39,782 bases of DNA from JANXLO01 sp043762265 (lineage in GTDB: Bacteria > Armatimonadota > Chthonomonadetes > Chthonomonadales > Chthonomonadaceae): assembly GCA_043762265.1 (NCBI GenBank), contig JAYUMV010000292.1, forward strand, positions 1 through 39,782, given 5' to 3'. Shown piece after piece: positions 10,319 to 18,743 of the stretch. A program made the translations under genes and the position numbers. The notes under the pieces were generated by a model that saw only the letters and a program-made list of their open reading frames with translations, did not search any database and was not told the origin of the DNA. Every line of letters starts with the position of its first letter. Positions within the stretch are counted from its first letter, which is position 1.

Positions 10319-11701
10319 TTATGGCGTCGAAACAGTTCCCGAAGAGAACATAACGTAGCATAGAAAGGCGATACCGACCAACCCCAACAGCGCCAACAGC
10401 AGCGCAGAAGCAAAATTCTTCCACCGTTCCGGGAAGATCCCTCGAAAGTTCAGGGCGAAGAGGAGGGTGATGGGCAGCATCGCAGGAAAGAGATAACGTC
10501 CCTGCATCTGAAAATATTTTGCGATGAACGCGAGATAGGCCATTCCCACGAGCGCGATCGTCGCGAGGCAGATCCCTATCCCTTGGCGTTGCGGGGTGGT
10601 AAAGAGCTTCTTTGCCTGCAAATGCAGGCGCACTGTCCCACAGGCGGTGCAGAGGCACGCGATCCCCAGCAGGAGATAGATCTGTACTGGCAGAAACATG
10701 GGAATTCCCTGCACGGCCGACCGCGCGGTTCCATAGACGGCCCAGAAACTGAAGAATGTCCATATTCCGGCCTGCAGATAGTAGGTCCCCCATCCGCCCA
10801 TCGCTTCCGCTCTGGGGGCAGCCTGGGCCGTATGACCGAAATCGGCGGCAAACAGACGGAGGGGCAGCAGTTGGCCGTAGAGAGCCTGATTGCGTGCGAA
10901 CCACCAGCCGGAGATCAGCAGCACGACGACGACGGTTACCGCGCCGTGTCGCGCCAGATCTCTCCAGGAACCTCCGGAGCGCCACATCAGGAACAGAGCA
11001 AACGCGAATACCGGCAGCAGCAGTAGTCCGGTAGCCTTGGTCAGGATCGCTCCCCCGATGGTCAGGCCGAGCCACAAGGCAGAACGCCACGTGAAACCGT
11101 TTTGCAGCGCTCCGATGAGCGCCAGCAGCGTGGCGCTAAAACAAACCTCCAACAGCACATCGTTGTTCACGGTGGAGGTAATCGCGAAATGTGTCGGAGT
11201 CAGAGCCGCGATTCCGACTGCCAGCGCCGCGACTACAGGATCCGCAGGAAACAATAGTCGTCCGGCGCGATGGATCAACAGGAGGCCACACACGCCGAGG
11301 AGGATGGAACAGAGCCGCACTCCCTGCGCTCCGAGGACCAGAAATGGCGCTGCCACGCCGTAGTAGAGCGGGGGCTGATGCCACTCAAGTCCGTTCGGGA
11401 CAGAGGTGGCTGAGAACGGCGTGGGATGGTCGTGCGTGGGAAGGTGAAAAGCAGCCACATTGCGCACATAGACAAGGTGTGCAGCCTCGTCAGGGGCGTT
11501 CTGATAGCCGGTCTGACCGGTAGGCACCAGAAAGGCGTGCAGGCAGGCGAAGCCGACATAGATCATTAAGAGCGCCGGCAGCGCAAATCGCCAAATGCCG
11601 CGAGGTGCACCAGCAGCCACTTCCGCCTGGGATTCGGCGCCTTGGACCGTACTGGTCTCGATACTGCCCTTTTCATGCTTCCCTTCGCGAGAACTCCTCA
11701 C
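10319..11701 (-). CDS. Polytopic membrane protein, DUF2142/GT-C glycosyltransferase-like
   Basis: 460 residues with about 10-11 transmembrane segments after a ~35-residue hydrophilic N-terminus. The first large extracytoplasmic loop has NAPDEAAHLVYVRN and NGLEWHQPPLYYG, the acidic and QPPLYY motifs typical of DUF2142 and related GT-C enzymes that use polyprenyl-phosphate sugars. Acceptor and sugar are unknown; a role in decorating surface polysaccharide, LPS or glycoprotein is inferred from kdsC in the same operon. The GTG start overlaps the upstream stop (GTGA) and has GAAGGAG six bases before it, so translation is coupled. It is the last gene of the operon. Confidence 0.78.
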   Translation of the reverse strand: MRSSREGKHEKGSIETSTVQGAESQAEVAAGAPRGIWRFALPALLMIYVGFACLHAFLVPTGQTGYQNAPDEAAHLVYVRNVAAFHLPTHDHPTPFSATSVPNGLEWHQPPLYYGVAAPFLVLGAQGVRLCSILLGVCGLLLIHRAGRLLFPADPVVAALAVGIAALTPTHFAITSTVNNDVLLEVCFSATLLALIGALQNGFTWRSALWLGLTIGGAILTKATGLLLLPVFAFALFLMWRSGGSWRDLARHGAVTVVVVLLISGWWFARNQALYGQLLPLRLFAADFGHTAQAAPRAEAMGGWGTYYLQAGIWTFFSFWAVYGTARSAVQGIPMFLPVQIYLLLGIACLCTACGTVRLHLQAKKLFTTPQRQGIGICLATIALVGMAYLAFIAKYFQMQGRYLFPAMLPITLLFALNFRGIFPERWKNFASALLLALLGLVGIAFLCYVMFSSGTVSTP

Positions 11702-13956
11702 GGTAAGCTCCTTCCGGCTGAAGGTGCCTGTGGTCCCGTCTCCTCACCCCCGACGATTTCAAGAACCACCACTCCGTGCGAGTACGCAGGGGTCGGGGTC
11801 CATTGTTGGCGGCGCAAGGCGTCCGCCAGGAGGAAGCGCCAACTGCCCGGCACAATCGAAGGCGCTTCCATATACCAATCCCGCAGCAGTTCCGATTCGT
11901 GCCCATTGATCGTTTTGGAGCCGTCACGATTGGGGGACCAGTTCAGGTTGATCAGCACATACTTGAAACCGTGTTGGCGCAGCCAGAGCGTCAGGTCGTT
12001 CCCATCCTTCATGTGATCATAGGGTATGTAGGAGGAGTGATCCCGGTTTCCCCACAGGTAGGGCCGGTCGAGATAGAAGCCGCGCGGCTCGTCGTATAAT
12101 ACGACCCCCTCCGAAGCAGGCGTATTCCGGTTGATCCAGTCGATGGCGGCATAGTTGTCCAGATGGCGTGTCTTGAAGTCGTCCCAGGTGTCGGGCTCTG
12201 TAGCGTTTTTCAGGGCATCTCCGAGGACGAGCGCCGTCAGCGTCATGTTGGTATCGTTGGCAACCCGAGCGGATGTAGGAAGCGCGCACAGCGCCCAGCC
12301 CACAAACAGAATATTCCCCGTCAGGATCAGCGTCGTAAGCGTCGGAAACAGCCTCAGATTTCGGGCAGCACGGGCGTTCAAAGGCCGGTCCAGGCGACTT
12401 ACCGCACTCAGCCCATAAGCTGCGATAATGGCGGCCAGCGGCAATAGAGAGACCAGATAGCGCGCGTGCTGGGCGACAAAGAACCAGGCCAACAACTGTC
12501 CTCCCGACAGCAGCAGCAGGTTGACGATAGGGCGAGGAATTTTCCGCAGAAAGACAAGCGGGAAGATCCCGGCCGCATAGAGACCGCCCAGCAACACCAT
12601 AAAGTGAAAATCACCGGTATTGGTATAGAGATGGGGCGTCGTCATCAGGTGCCAGGGGGTCTGGAACAGATGGTTGATCGTCGAGAACAGATTGTCGGTC
12701 GGTTTCCCGGGGAGGGCCAGGGCGTGCCGATAGCCAAAGCCGCTCTGTTCGGACTGGTAGGCTGCCGCACGATCCGCGCTCCAGTATCTGCTGGCTGGAA
12801 AGAGCTTAAAAAGATAGGGATAGACCGGATTATGCGTGAGGATCACATTTTTGAGATACCATGGGCTGCCTATGAGCGCAGCGATCCCCACGACCGTCCA
12901 TACCTGCCGCAGCGGGACACGCCGATAGAACAGAAGCAGAGGTAGCAGCGCAAACGGGATCAGCGCAAGATACTTGATGCCCAGTGCAAAACCTGTGGCT
13001 GTCCCAGCCAGTATCCCCCACTCGCGCAGACGCAACTCGATCACGTTGCGGTTGTTTTGAAGGCTGCCACGCGTGTCTGGAAGGTTGTTGCGCAGGGAGA
13101 CGGAGCCGTTTTGGAGGGGGAAGCTTTCCCTCTCAATCTTGCCACCGTCGGAAAAAGCATGGAGTGTCTCGATCATCATGGTCCCGGCGAATGCCGCGAG
13201 CGTGACGTAGAGGCCCATGCCAACATCGATGTACGCGACACAACACTCCCAGAGAAAGAGAGGAGTCGTTGCGAGTAACAGCGCCGCGATCCATCCCGCG
13301 AGACCCGGTAACAGCCTGCGGCAGAATCCCAGGATGGCTACCAGAGTCAACGCTCCCATCGTCAGATGCAGCAGGTTGGCCAGGGGGAAGTTGTCGTACA
13401 AGAGGGCGACGCAGTAGAGCATCTCCATGAGAAAAGGGAAATTGCTGTGATGTTCCGTTGGAAGCATCGTAATACGATGCTGGGCGAGGAAAATTTTCGG
13501 ATCCGCCAGATGGTAGGCCAATACATCCCACTCGTGCCCTGTGGGAGGTTGGAAACAGGCGCAGACGCAAAAGAACCCGACGGCGAGGAGGACAAGGACA
13601 GCAAACGGAGCGATCAGAGTGGTATAGGTCAGATCGGAGCTGGTAGTCGGAGGCCGGAAGAGGCGTGTGGGTCGGCTGCGGCTCAATCCATGAAGAACGT
13701 CCTGCAGGTTGCGTAACATCCCGGCACAACCGAAGGCGCCTAGCAGCAGCCACCAGAGCGTGATAGGCCAGAAGGAGAGAAACCCTACCATTCCGAGCGC
13801 GAAAACGCCGAGGGCGCCGCTTCCGAGCCCGATTGCGGTTCCATACGCGAACCGTTCCAGGGGAGCGCCGTCCAGCACGGTGAAGCGTGTGAGCAGCGTC
13901 CTGCCGAAGCCGGAGCTGATCAGGATCAGAAGGAGGAGAAGGAGGATCGATTTCAT
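11698..13956 (-). CDS. Large polytopic GT-C-like glycosyltransferase (GT39/ArnT type)
   Basis: 752 residues with about 12-14 hydrophobic segments. After the first segments, a periplasmic loop carries GHEWDVLAYHLADPKIFL, with an acidic residue at the position where GT39/ArnT-type enzymes keep their catalytic Asp. EHHSNFPFLMEMLY follows. The C-terminal ~170 residues are soluble and probably periplasmic (DEPRGFYLDRPYLWGNRD). The start overlaps the upstream stop as ATGA and the end overlaps the next gene as GTGA. Together with the 460-residue neighbour this looks like a pair of transferases for surface glycans. Substrate unknown. Confidence 0.78.
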   Translation of the reverse strand: MKSILLLLLLILISSGFGRTLLTRFTVLDGAPLERFAYGTAIGLGSGALGVFALGMVGFLSFWPITLWWLLLGAFGCAGMLRNLQDVLHGLSRSRPTRLFRPPTTSSDLTYTTLIAPFAVLVLLAVGFFCVCACFQPPTGHEWDVLAYHLADPKIFLAQHRITMLPTEHHSNFPFLMEMLYCVALLYDNFPLANLLHLTMGALTLVAILGFCRRLLPGLAGWIAALLLATTPLFLWECCVAYIDVGMGLYVTLAAFAGTMMIETLHAFSDGGKIERESFPLQNGSVSLRNNLPDTRGSLQNNRNVIELRLREWGILAGTATGFALGIKYLALIPFALLPLLLFYRRVPLRQVWTVVGIAALIGSPWYLKNVILTHNPVYPYLFKLFPASRYWSADRAAAYQSEQSGFGYRHALALPGKPTDNLFSTINHLFQTPWHLMTTPHLYTNTGDFHFMVLLGGLYAAGIFPLVFLRKIPRPIVNLLLLSGGQLLAWFFVAQHARYLVSLLPLAAIIAAYGLSAVSRLDRPLNARAARNLRLFPTLTTLILTGNILFVGWALCALPTSARVANDTNMTLTALVLGDALKNATEPDTWDDFKTRHLDNYAAIDWINRNTPASEGVVLYDEPRGFYLDRPYLWGNRDHSSYIPYDHMKDGNDLTLWLRQHGFKYVLINLNWSPNRDGSKTINGHESELLRDWYMEAPSIVPGSWRFLLADALRRQQWTPTPAYSHGVVVLEIVGGEETGPQAPSAGRSLP

Positions 13957-14765
13957 AGGGCTTCTAATTTCGATCGGAGGGATAAGGCGCCTGTCCCGTC
14001 ATGCTTCTCTACCTCGACACGTCCAATATGACTCCCGCGTGAGCCAGCCTGTACGATCCACGTGTTCCCGACCTGCACCCCGGTTTCCAGCACGGTATGC
14101 GAGTGTCCGCCCACGATCAGATCGATCCCCGGCACGGCTGCGGCCAGCTCCTGATCCCGTGTAAAGCCGATATGGGTCAAAGCGATGAAGAGATCGGGTG
14201 CATAGCGCTCCCGGAGGAGCGGGACCAGGCGTTCGGCGCAGCGCAAGGGAGCATCGAACACATAAGCGGAGACTTTGCGAGAAAGCATCTGCGGCGTTAT
14301 CATAGGCACCGTCAGCCCCAGAATGACCACGCGCCACCCCTTCACGTCGCGAACGAGATAGCGATGTACCGGCAACATGTCGGCCCGATCTGAGGTGTTG
14401 GCTTCGCCACGCGCCGAGGTATTGGCTGCCGAGAGCAGGTCGGACGGCGAAGGCATCGGGGTCGAATAGACGTTTGCGCACAGGATTGGAAACGTCGCAC
14501 GCGCGAGTTTACACCGAAAGCCGGTGCGTGTCAGATGAAAGTCCCGGTTTCCAACGGTCATCGCATCGTAACCGATCTGGCTCATGCGTTCCAGTGTGGG
14601 TTCTCCGGCGGGGCGGTAGGTCAGGTTCCCGGAACCGCCTGCATCGCCAGCGTCGAGCAACAATCCCCCGGTTGCATCGAGGTCTCGTTTCAGGGTTGCC
14701 AGACGGTTGGCGGCTGCGTCTGTCAATCGATCATGAAAATCGTTGGTGTGAATGATCTGCAGCAC
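13953..14765 (-). CDS. Metallophosphoesterase, 5'-nucleotidase/UshA N-terminal-domain type
   Basis: A 270-residue calcineurin-like phosphoesterase. Metal ligands appear in HTNDFHDRL, LLLDAGDAGG, TVGNRDFH (an N-[HR]-[DE] variant of the usual GNHEFD), ALTHIGFTRDQELA and VGGHSHT. Relatives such as UshA are secreted and have a second C-terminal domain; this one has neither a signal peptide nor the C-terminal domain, so it is probably cytoplasmic. GTG start 2 bases after the kdsC stop; its own stop overlaps the next gene start (ATGA). GNRDFH in place of GNHEFD is unusual: the His to Arg change could lower activity. Confidence 0.85.
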   Translation of the reverse strand: MLQIIHTNDFHDRLTDAAANRLATLKRDLDATGGLLLDAGDAGGSGNLTYRPAGEPTLERMSQIGYDAMTVGNRDFHLTRTGFRCKLARATFPILCANVYSTPMPSPSDLLSAANTSARGEANTSDRADMLPVHRYLVRDVKGWRVVILGLTVPMITPQMLSRKVSAYVFDAPLRCAERLVPLLRERYAPDLFIALTHIGFTRDQELAAAVPGIDLIVGGHSHTVLETGVQVGNTWIVQAGSRGSHIGRVEVEKHDGTGALSLRSKLEAL

Positions 14766-14767
14766 GG

Positions 14768-15367
14768 CTATTGGGTTCCCAGCGAAGTTCCGGATCGCAG
14801 TGAATTCACATAGTCTTCCAGTACCTGTTCACGCGCAGCACGGGCGTCCAGGAGAGCGTCGCAGACTTCCCGCACAGCGCCGTGACCTCCGGTGGCGACC
14901 GTGATAAAATCGGCCATCTCGCGCACTTCACGGCGGGCATCGGCCACCGCGATCCGCAGGCCGCTCGCCGAGAAAGCGCCCAAATCGTTCCAGTCGTCTC
15001 CAATATACGCGATCTCCACGGTCGCCAGTCCCGCGGTGTCCGCGATCTCTCGGAGAGCGGTCTGTTTGTCGCGTACTCCCTGGAGCAGATGCTGAACTCC
15101 CAGTTCCCGCGCACGCCGTTCGACCGCAGGGTTTGTTCTGCCGGAGATCCAGGCGACCTGTATGCCGAAGGAGGCGATCAGAGTCAGCCCCAGCCCATCG
15201 TGAACATGGAACCGTTTCATTTCACTGCCGTCGCTGCTGTATCCCAGCGTGCCGTCCGTCAGCACCCCGTCTACATCCATAGCCAGCAGGCGGATTTGCG
15301 CCAGGGCGGAGAGCAAAGGAGTTTCGGCGGAGTCATCGGGGGGTGTATCATCGAATCGAAGCAACAT
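14768..15367 (-). CDS. kdsC: 3-deoxy-D-manno-octulosonate 8-phosphate phosphatase (HAD IIIC)
   Basis: Removes phosphate from Kdo-8-P, the step before Kdo is activated for LPS inner core. HAD motif I is MDVDGVLTDG with nucleophile D31 and acid/base D33. Motif II is AWISGRTN, motif III includes DKQTAL and motif IV is YIGDDWNDL, where many KdsC proteins have GDD.ND. No cap domain, as in the tetrameric KdsC family. The ATG at 15367 is chosen because a TATAAT box lies only 10 bases upstream; an in-frame start at 15406 would begin upstream of the promoter. First gene of a four-gene operon. Confidence 0.9.
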   Translation of the reverse strand: MLLRFDDTPPDDSAETPLLSALAQIRLLAMDVDGVLTDGTLGYSSDGSEMKRFHVHDGLGLTLIASFGIQVAWISGRTNPAVERRARELGVQHLLQGVRDKQTALREIADTAGLATVEIAYIGDDWNDLGAFSASGLRIAVADARREVREMADFITVATGGHGAVREVCDALLDARAAREQVLEDYVNSLRSGTSLGTQ

Positions 15368-15376
15368 GATGGCTAG

Positions 15377-15406
15377 ATTATAACAGGTTTGATGTTCTAA
15401 AGACAA
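15377..15406 (-). promoter_or_regulatory. kdsC: Promoter of the kdsC operon giving a nearly leaderless mRNA
   Basis: On the minus strand TTGTCT (15406-15401) and perfect TATAAT (15382-15377) are spaced by 18 bases. The A of the kdsC ATG is 10 bases past the box, so transcription should begin at or within about four bases of the start codon. There is no room for a ribosome site. Confidence 0.72.
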
Positions 15407-15512
15407 GCCAATGACAAGCTAAAGACAGGGCGAAGCTGAGGGGACGGCCGGGAGTACATCCTCACGAGTAGCCGCAACGTCCGATAATGTAAAGTAGCAG
15501 CGCAGAAAACAA

Positions 15513-15574
15513 CGATTTTTTGAGGGGGCGCTAGCACCCCCTCAAAAAATCGTGCCGCGACGCGGCACGATTTT
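15513..15574 (-). terminator. Two overlapping perfect inverted repeats, terminator of the minus-strand operon
   Basis: Repeat 1 has 16-base arms 15513-15528 and 15537-15552 around CGCTAGCA. Repeat 2 has 14-base arms AAAATCGTGCCGCG (15546-15559) and CGCGGCACGATTTT (15561-15574) around one A. Read on the minus strand, repeat 2 is a GC-rich stem followed by six T, an ordinary terminator for the gene ending at 15598. The repeats share 15546-15552, so the two stems are mutually exclusive. Confidence 0.85.
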
Positions 15575-15597
15575 CACCCCACGATCCGTACCGATCA

Positions 15598-16584
15598 TTA
15601 CTTCGCCTTGTGCTTTATATAAGCTTCCAGTTTGCGGACGGTCTCTTCGTCGTGCAACGGTCCCAGGCCCCATTCGTTCACATCCAAGGTATCTGGAACG
15701 CGCCCCGCAGCCATGACCTCGTGATTCAAGATGAAGACCAGATTCTCATTGATATGATCGTGGGACCACTGATAAAAACGCGATCTTCCCTCGGGAGTCA
15801 GTCCAAGATGGAGCGTCCAGGTTCTTCCGCCTACCAGACTCCGGGGGCTTTCTTCCGCATAGACGCTGTTGAACTCGGCCCCTGTCAGAACGACAGGGCA
15901 CACCCTCGCAAGCGTGTCTGCCGAAACCGCCATTCCATGTTCGACCTCATGAGTCGTGCCGCTTCCGCCTTCCGTATGCTCCGCGCCTTGCTGATCGGGG
16001 CCACTCCCCTTCTCGTATTTGTCGATCAGCTCTCCCAGCGTTCCCTTTTTGACTTTCGTTCCGGGCTGCGAACCCTCGATCACGATCGGCAGCGTTTCCG
16101 TGACGGTACGGTTCCAATCGGCTTTCCCCTGCAATCGCGCAACCCCGGCTGCCAGGAATGGCTCTAACATCGCGGTGCCGGTTAGATCGTCCAGTCCCTG
16201 AGCAGATTTGATCGCATTGCCAGACGCCTCGGAAAACATCGGACCGTTCTTCGGGTCGAAGATCGAACGCCATCCAAAATCGGTCAGTTCCACACGAAAC
16301 TCTTTGTTCGCCTGCACGACGCGAAACATATTTCGCTCATAAGATCCACGCGAGTCGAGAGTTCCGACCACGGTCAGCCCGGAGACATCTGCCGACAACG
16401 GCTTCCAGCGCTGCTCCAACAGAAAGTGGTCGCGCACTCGGTCCACGATGATCCCGCTCACCACGAGGGCGAGAAAGGCGAAGACCAACCGGCGGGTTCC
16501 ACCCTCGCGGGTCCAGAACATTCGTTGCGACGCATCCGGCCCTCCCTTGTAAGACGGTATCGGTTCCTGAGGAAATAAAGGCAT
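15598..16584 (-). CDS. Single-pass membrane protein with a SecDF P1-head-like domain
   Basis: 328 residues. A short cytoplasmic N-terminus is followed by one transmembrane segment (LVFAFLALVVSGIIVD), then an exported region. The C-terminal ~110 residues (LTGAEFNSVYAEES, LHLGLTPEGRSRFYQW, ENLVFILNHEVMAAGRVPD, EETVRKLEAYIK) follow the pattern of the SecD P1 head domain, where LTG, the EGA..F core, the LAIVLDG.V.SAP strand and the closing helix occur in that order. The other SecD membrane segments are absent, so it cannot be a SecD translocase subunit; a periplasmic substrate-binding or chaperone-like role is inference. ATG at 16584 has GGAG upstream; longer in-frame starts would overlap the upstream gene. 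Confidence 0.68.
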   Translation of the reverse strand: MPLFPQEPIPSYKGGPDASQRMFWTREGGTRRLVFAFLALVVSGIIVDRVRDHFLLEQRWKPLSADVSGLTVVGTLDSRGSYERNMFRVVQANKEFRVELTDFGWRSIFDPKNGPMFSEASGNAIKSAQGLDDLTGTAMLEPFLAAGVARLQGKADWNRTVTETLPIVIEGSQPGTKVKKGTLGELIDKYEKGSGPDQQGAEHTEGGSGTTHEVEHGMAVSADTLARVCPVVLTGAEFNSVYAEESPRSLVGGRTWTLHLGLTPEGRSRFYQWSHDHINENLVFILNHEVMAAGRVPDTLDVNEWGLGPLHDEETVRKLEAYIKHKAK

Positions 16585-16643
16585 TCCTAACGCTCCATGC
16601 TCCGGAACCAGGCCGGGCAGATTTTCCCTTATCGAAGTCGCCT

Positions 16644-17750
16644 TCAGTCGAGCAGGGTTTTCAGCGCTGCCAGCAGAAGAACGACATTGCGGTGGGTGGC
16701 CGACGCTCCCATCGTGCCGATACGCCACACTCTCCCTTTGAGCGCCCCCAGACCTCCGCCGATCTCCAACCCATACTCCGACAGCAGGCGCATGCGGATG
16801 GCAGCTTCATCGCTCACCCGCTCCGGCACATGCACAGCGTTCAGGGTCGGGAGACGATAGCCCTCTTGCGCGAACGGAGCCAGTCCGAGTTCCGAGAGAC
16901 CTTCCATCAGGTAAGCGCTCTCGGTCCGGTGCCGTTCGAAACGCGCTTCCAGCCCTTCCTCCATAATCTCCGTGAGCGACTCGCGGAGGGCATAGTAGAG
17001 ATTGACCGGCACCGTATGATGGTAGGCGTGTGCGCCGTCATAGTAGGCCTGTAACAGCTTCCAATCGAAGAACCACGACACGGGACTTGTGCGGCGATTT
17101 ACCACTTCCAATGCTCGTGCGTTCGCAGTGATCGGTGAAAGACCGGGAGGCGCTCCCATACACTTCTGTGTGGCGGAGTAACAGACATCCGCCCCCACCC
17201 TGTCACTGTCTACGGAGATTCCGCCGAGAGATGTTACCATGTCCGCAAGAAAGAGCGCCCCGTGCCGATGCGCCAGCGCTGCGATAGGCTCCAGAGGCGT
17301 GCGCACCCCGGTCGAAGTCTCGGCATGCACACAACCGACGAGTTTGACGCCCGGCACCGCTTTCAACGCGGTTTCGAAGGCTTCGGGTTCGAGAATTCGG
17401 CCCCACTCAGCATCGACCTGCGTCACCACGGCACCCAGGCGGCGACAGATCTCGACCATACGGCCCCCGAAAAACCCGTTGACTCCGATGACGACCTGAT
17501 CGCCCGGCTCCAAAAGATTCGAGAGACAGGCCTCCATGCCAGCCATGCCCGTGCCCGTCAGTGGGATGGTAAAATCGTTGGCCGTGCCGTAAACGGTCCG
17601 CAGATCCGCCCGCAGGCCGTTGAGCAGCACAAACAGTTCCGGGTCCAAGTAGCCGATAGGCGCCTGTCCCAGCGCCTCCAGCACACGTGGGGTCACCGAA
17701 CTGGGTCCGGGGCCGAGCAGAATACGCGGCGAAGGCAGAGGTGTTGTCAT
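16644..17750 (-). CDS. Class V aminotransferase (alanine-glyoxylate / serine-pyruvate type)
   Basis: PLP enzyme of 368 residues, fold type I. The family N-terminus (LLGPGPSSVTPRVLEALG), the substrate/cofactor loop TGTGMAGMEA, HAETSTGVR, and the PLP lysine K196 in YSATQKCMGAPPGLS are present. The C-terminal LEIGGGLGALKGRVWRIGTMG is typical. Likely reactions are transamination of serine or alanine with pyruvate or glyoxylate; glycine or serine metabolism would fit with gcvHP elsewhere in the window. It lies between fabI and the SecD-head-like gene with gaps of 79 and 59 bases, on the same strand. Exact substrate cannot be read from sequence. Confidence 0.9.
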   Translation of the reverse strand: MTTPLPSPRILLGPGPSSVTPRVLEALGQAPIGYLDPELFVLLNGLRADLRTVYGTANDFTIPLTGTGMAGMEACLSNLLEPGDQVVIGVNGFFGGRMVEICRRLGAVVTQVDAEWGRILEPEAFETALKAVPGVKLVGCVHAETSTGVRTPLEPIAALAHRHGALFLADMVTSLGGISVDSDRVGADVCYSATQKCMGAPPGLSPITANARALEVVNRRTSPVSWFFDWKLLQAYYDGAHAYHHTVPVNLYYALRESLTEIMEEGLEARFERHRTESAYLMEGLSELGLAPFAQEGYRLPTLNAVHVPERVSDEAAIRMRLLSEYGLEIGGGLGALKGRVWRIGTMGASATHRNVVLLLAALKTLLD

Positions 17751-17829
17751 AATAGGTAGAACTCCCTTTGGTTTGGCCGACGAATCGGATGCCGCAGCGT
17801 CGCCGTCTCGTCGCAGGCGTGGGTCGTCG

Positions 17830-18630
17830 TTAGCCCTCGGCCTGTTTCATCATTCCCATCACGTTGTAGCCGCCATCTACGTGCAGTACCTCTCCGCTGA
17901 TCCCCCGCGCGAGCGTGCTGAGCAGGAAGAGCGTGGCGTCGCCCACTTCGTCCGCCTCGACAGGACGGCGCAAGGGGGAAGCCTCTCCGACCTGTTTGCG
18001 CATCGCATCGAAATTTGCGATGCCTTTGGCCGACAGGGTCTTGATCGGCCCTGCGGAGACCGCATTGACTCGGATGTTTTCCGGTCCCAGATCGTAGGCG
18101 AGGTACTTCACGCTGGCTTCCAGCGCCGCTTTCGCGACTCCCATGATATTGTAGTTCGGTACCACCCGTTCCGCCCCTAGATACGAGAGTGTTACGATGC
18201 TGCCTCCTCCAGCGGCGTTCAGCAATGGCCGAGCTGCCCGCGAGAGACGCAACAGCGAATAGACACTCACCTCATGCGCCAGTGCATAGCCCTCGCTCGA
18301 CACCGAGCCGAACTCGCCTCTCAGGTCGGCGGAGTTTGCGAAGGCCATCGCGTGCACAAGGCCGTCCAGCTTGCCGTCGAACGCTTCTTGGAGGCGTTCG
18401 AAGAGCGCAGTGACCTGAGCGTCGTTGCTCGCGTCACACTGCACGACCGGCGCCTCGATCCCTGCTTCCCGCATCAGTTTGAGGAGGTTGCTCTCTTCGC
18501 CCTCTCCGAGCACGGAAAACGCTAACTTCGCGCCTTCCCGATGCAGCGCCAGAGCCGTGTGCCACGCGATGCTCCATTTGTTCCTTGGCCCGGTGACAAG
18601 CACCCTCTTTCCGTCCATTAATCCCGGCAT
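17830..18630 (-). CDS. fabI: Enoyl-[acyl-carrier-protein] reductase (NADH)
   Basis: Last reduction of each fatty-acid elongation cycle. 266 residues, SDR fold. Nucleotide-binding start VLVTGPRNKWSIAWHTA replaces the usual GVANxxSIAWGIA. Catalytic residues are Y150 (SYLGAERV), Y160 and K167 in YNIMGVAK with the FabI-type Y-x6-K spacing. C-terminal GYNVMG is typical. The ATG has GGGAGAA at a workable distance. The leader holds a perfect 16-bp palindrome, a candidate operator. Gene is divergent from an alpha/beta hydrolase. Confidence 0.95.
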   Translation of the reverse strand: MPGLMDGKRVLVTGPRNKWSIAWHTALALHREGAKLAFSVLGEGEESNLLKLMREAGIEAPVVQCDASNDAQVTALFERLQEAFDGKLDGLVHAMAFANSADLRGEFGSVSSEGYALAHEVSVYSLLRLSRAARPLLNAAGGGSIVTLSYLGAERVVPNYNIMGVAKAALEASVKYLAYDLGPENIRVNAVSAGPIKTLSAKGIANFDAMRKQVGEASPLRRPVEADEVGDATLFLLSTLARGISGEVLHVDGGYNVMGMMKQAEG

Positions 18631-18656
18631 CTAAATTCTCCCTTTCCACGAACGAC

Positions 18657-18672
18657 TCAGGAGCGCTCCTGA
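18657..18672. promoter_or_regulatory. Perfect 16-bp palindrome upstream of fabI (candidate operator)
   Basis: TCAGGAGCGCTCCTGA is a perfect palindrome 27 bases upstream of the fabI start in the 113-base divergent region with the hydrolase. Size and position fit a dimeric regulator such as a fatty-acid-responsive TetR or GntR member; which one is unknown. Confidence 0.55.
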
Positions 18673-18732
18673 TCGCGTCCCCTATTTGCGGCGAAATGAT
18701 AGCCGCCCTGCACCTTACTGGCGGCGGCTGCG

Positions 18733-18738
18733 TATAAT
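18733..18738 (+). promoter_or_regulatory. -10 box placed for a leaderless transcript
   Basis: A perfect TATAAT ends 5 bases before the ATG of the hydrolase gene at 18744. The -35 region near 18710-18715 is not conserved. Transcription would start at or next to the ATG, and no ribosome site is present. Confidence 0.55.
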
Positions 18739-18743
18739 AAATT

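Noticed and set aside
10200..11090. 296-residue open frame on the minus strand within the DUF2142 gene
   Set aside because: Out-of-frame shadow; the overlapping frame has clear membrane topology and motifs.
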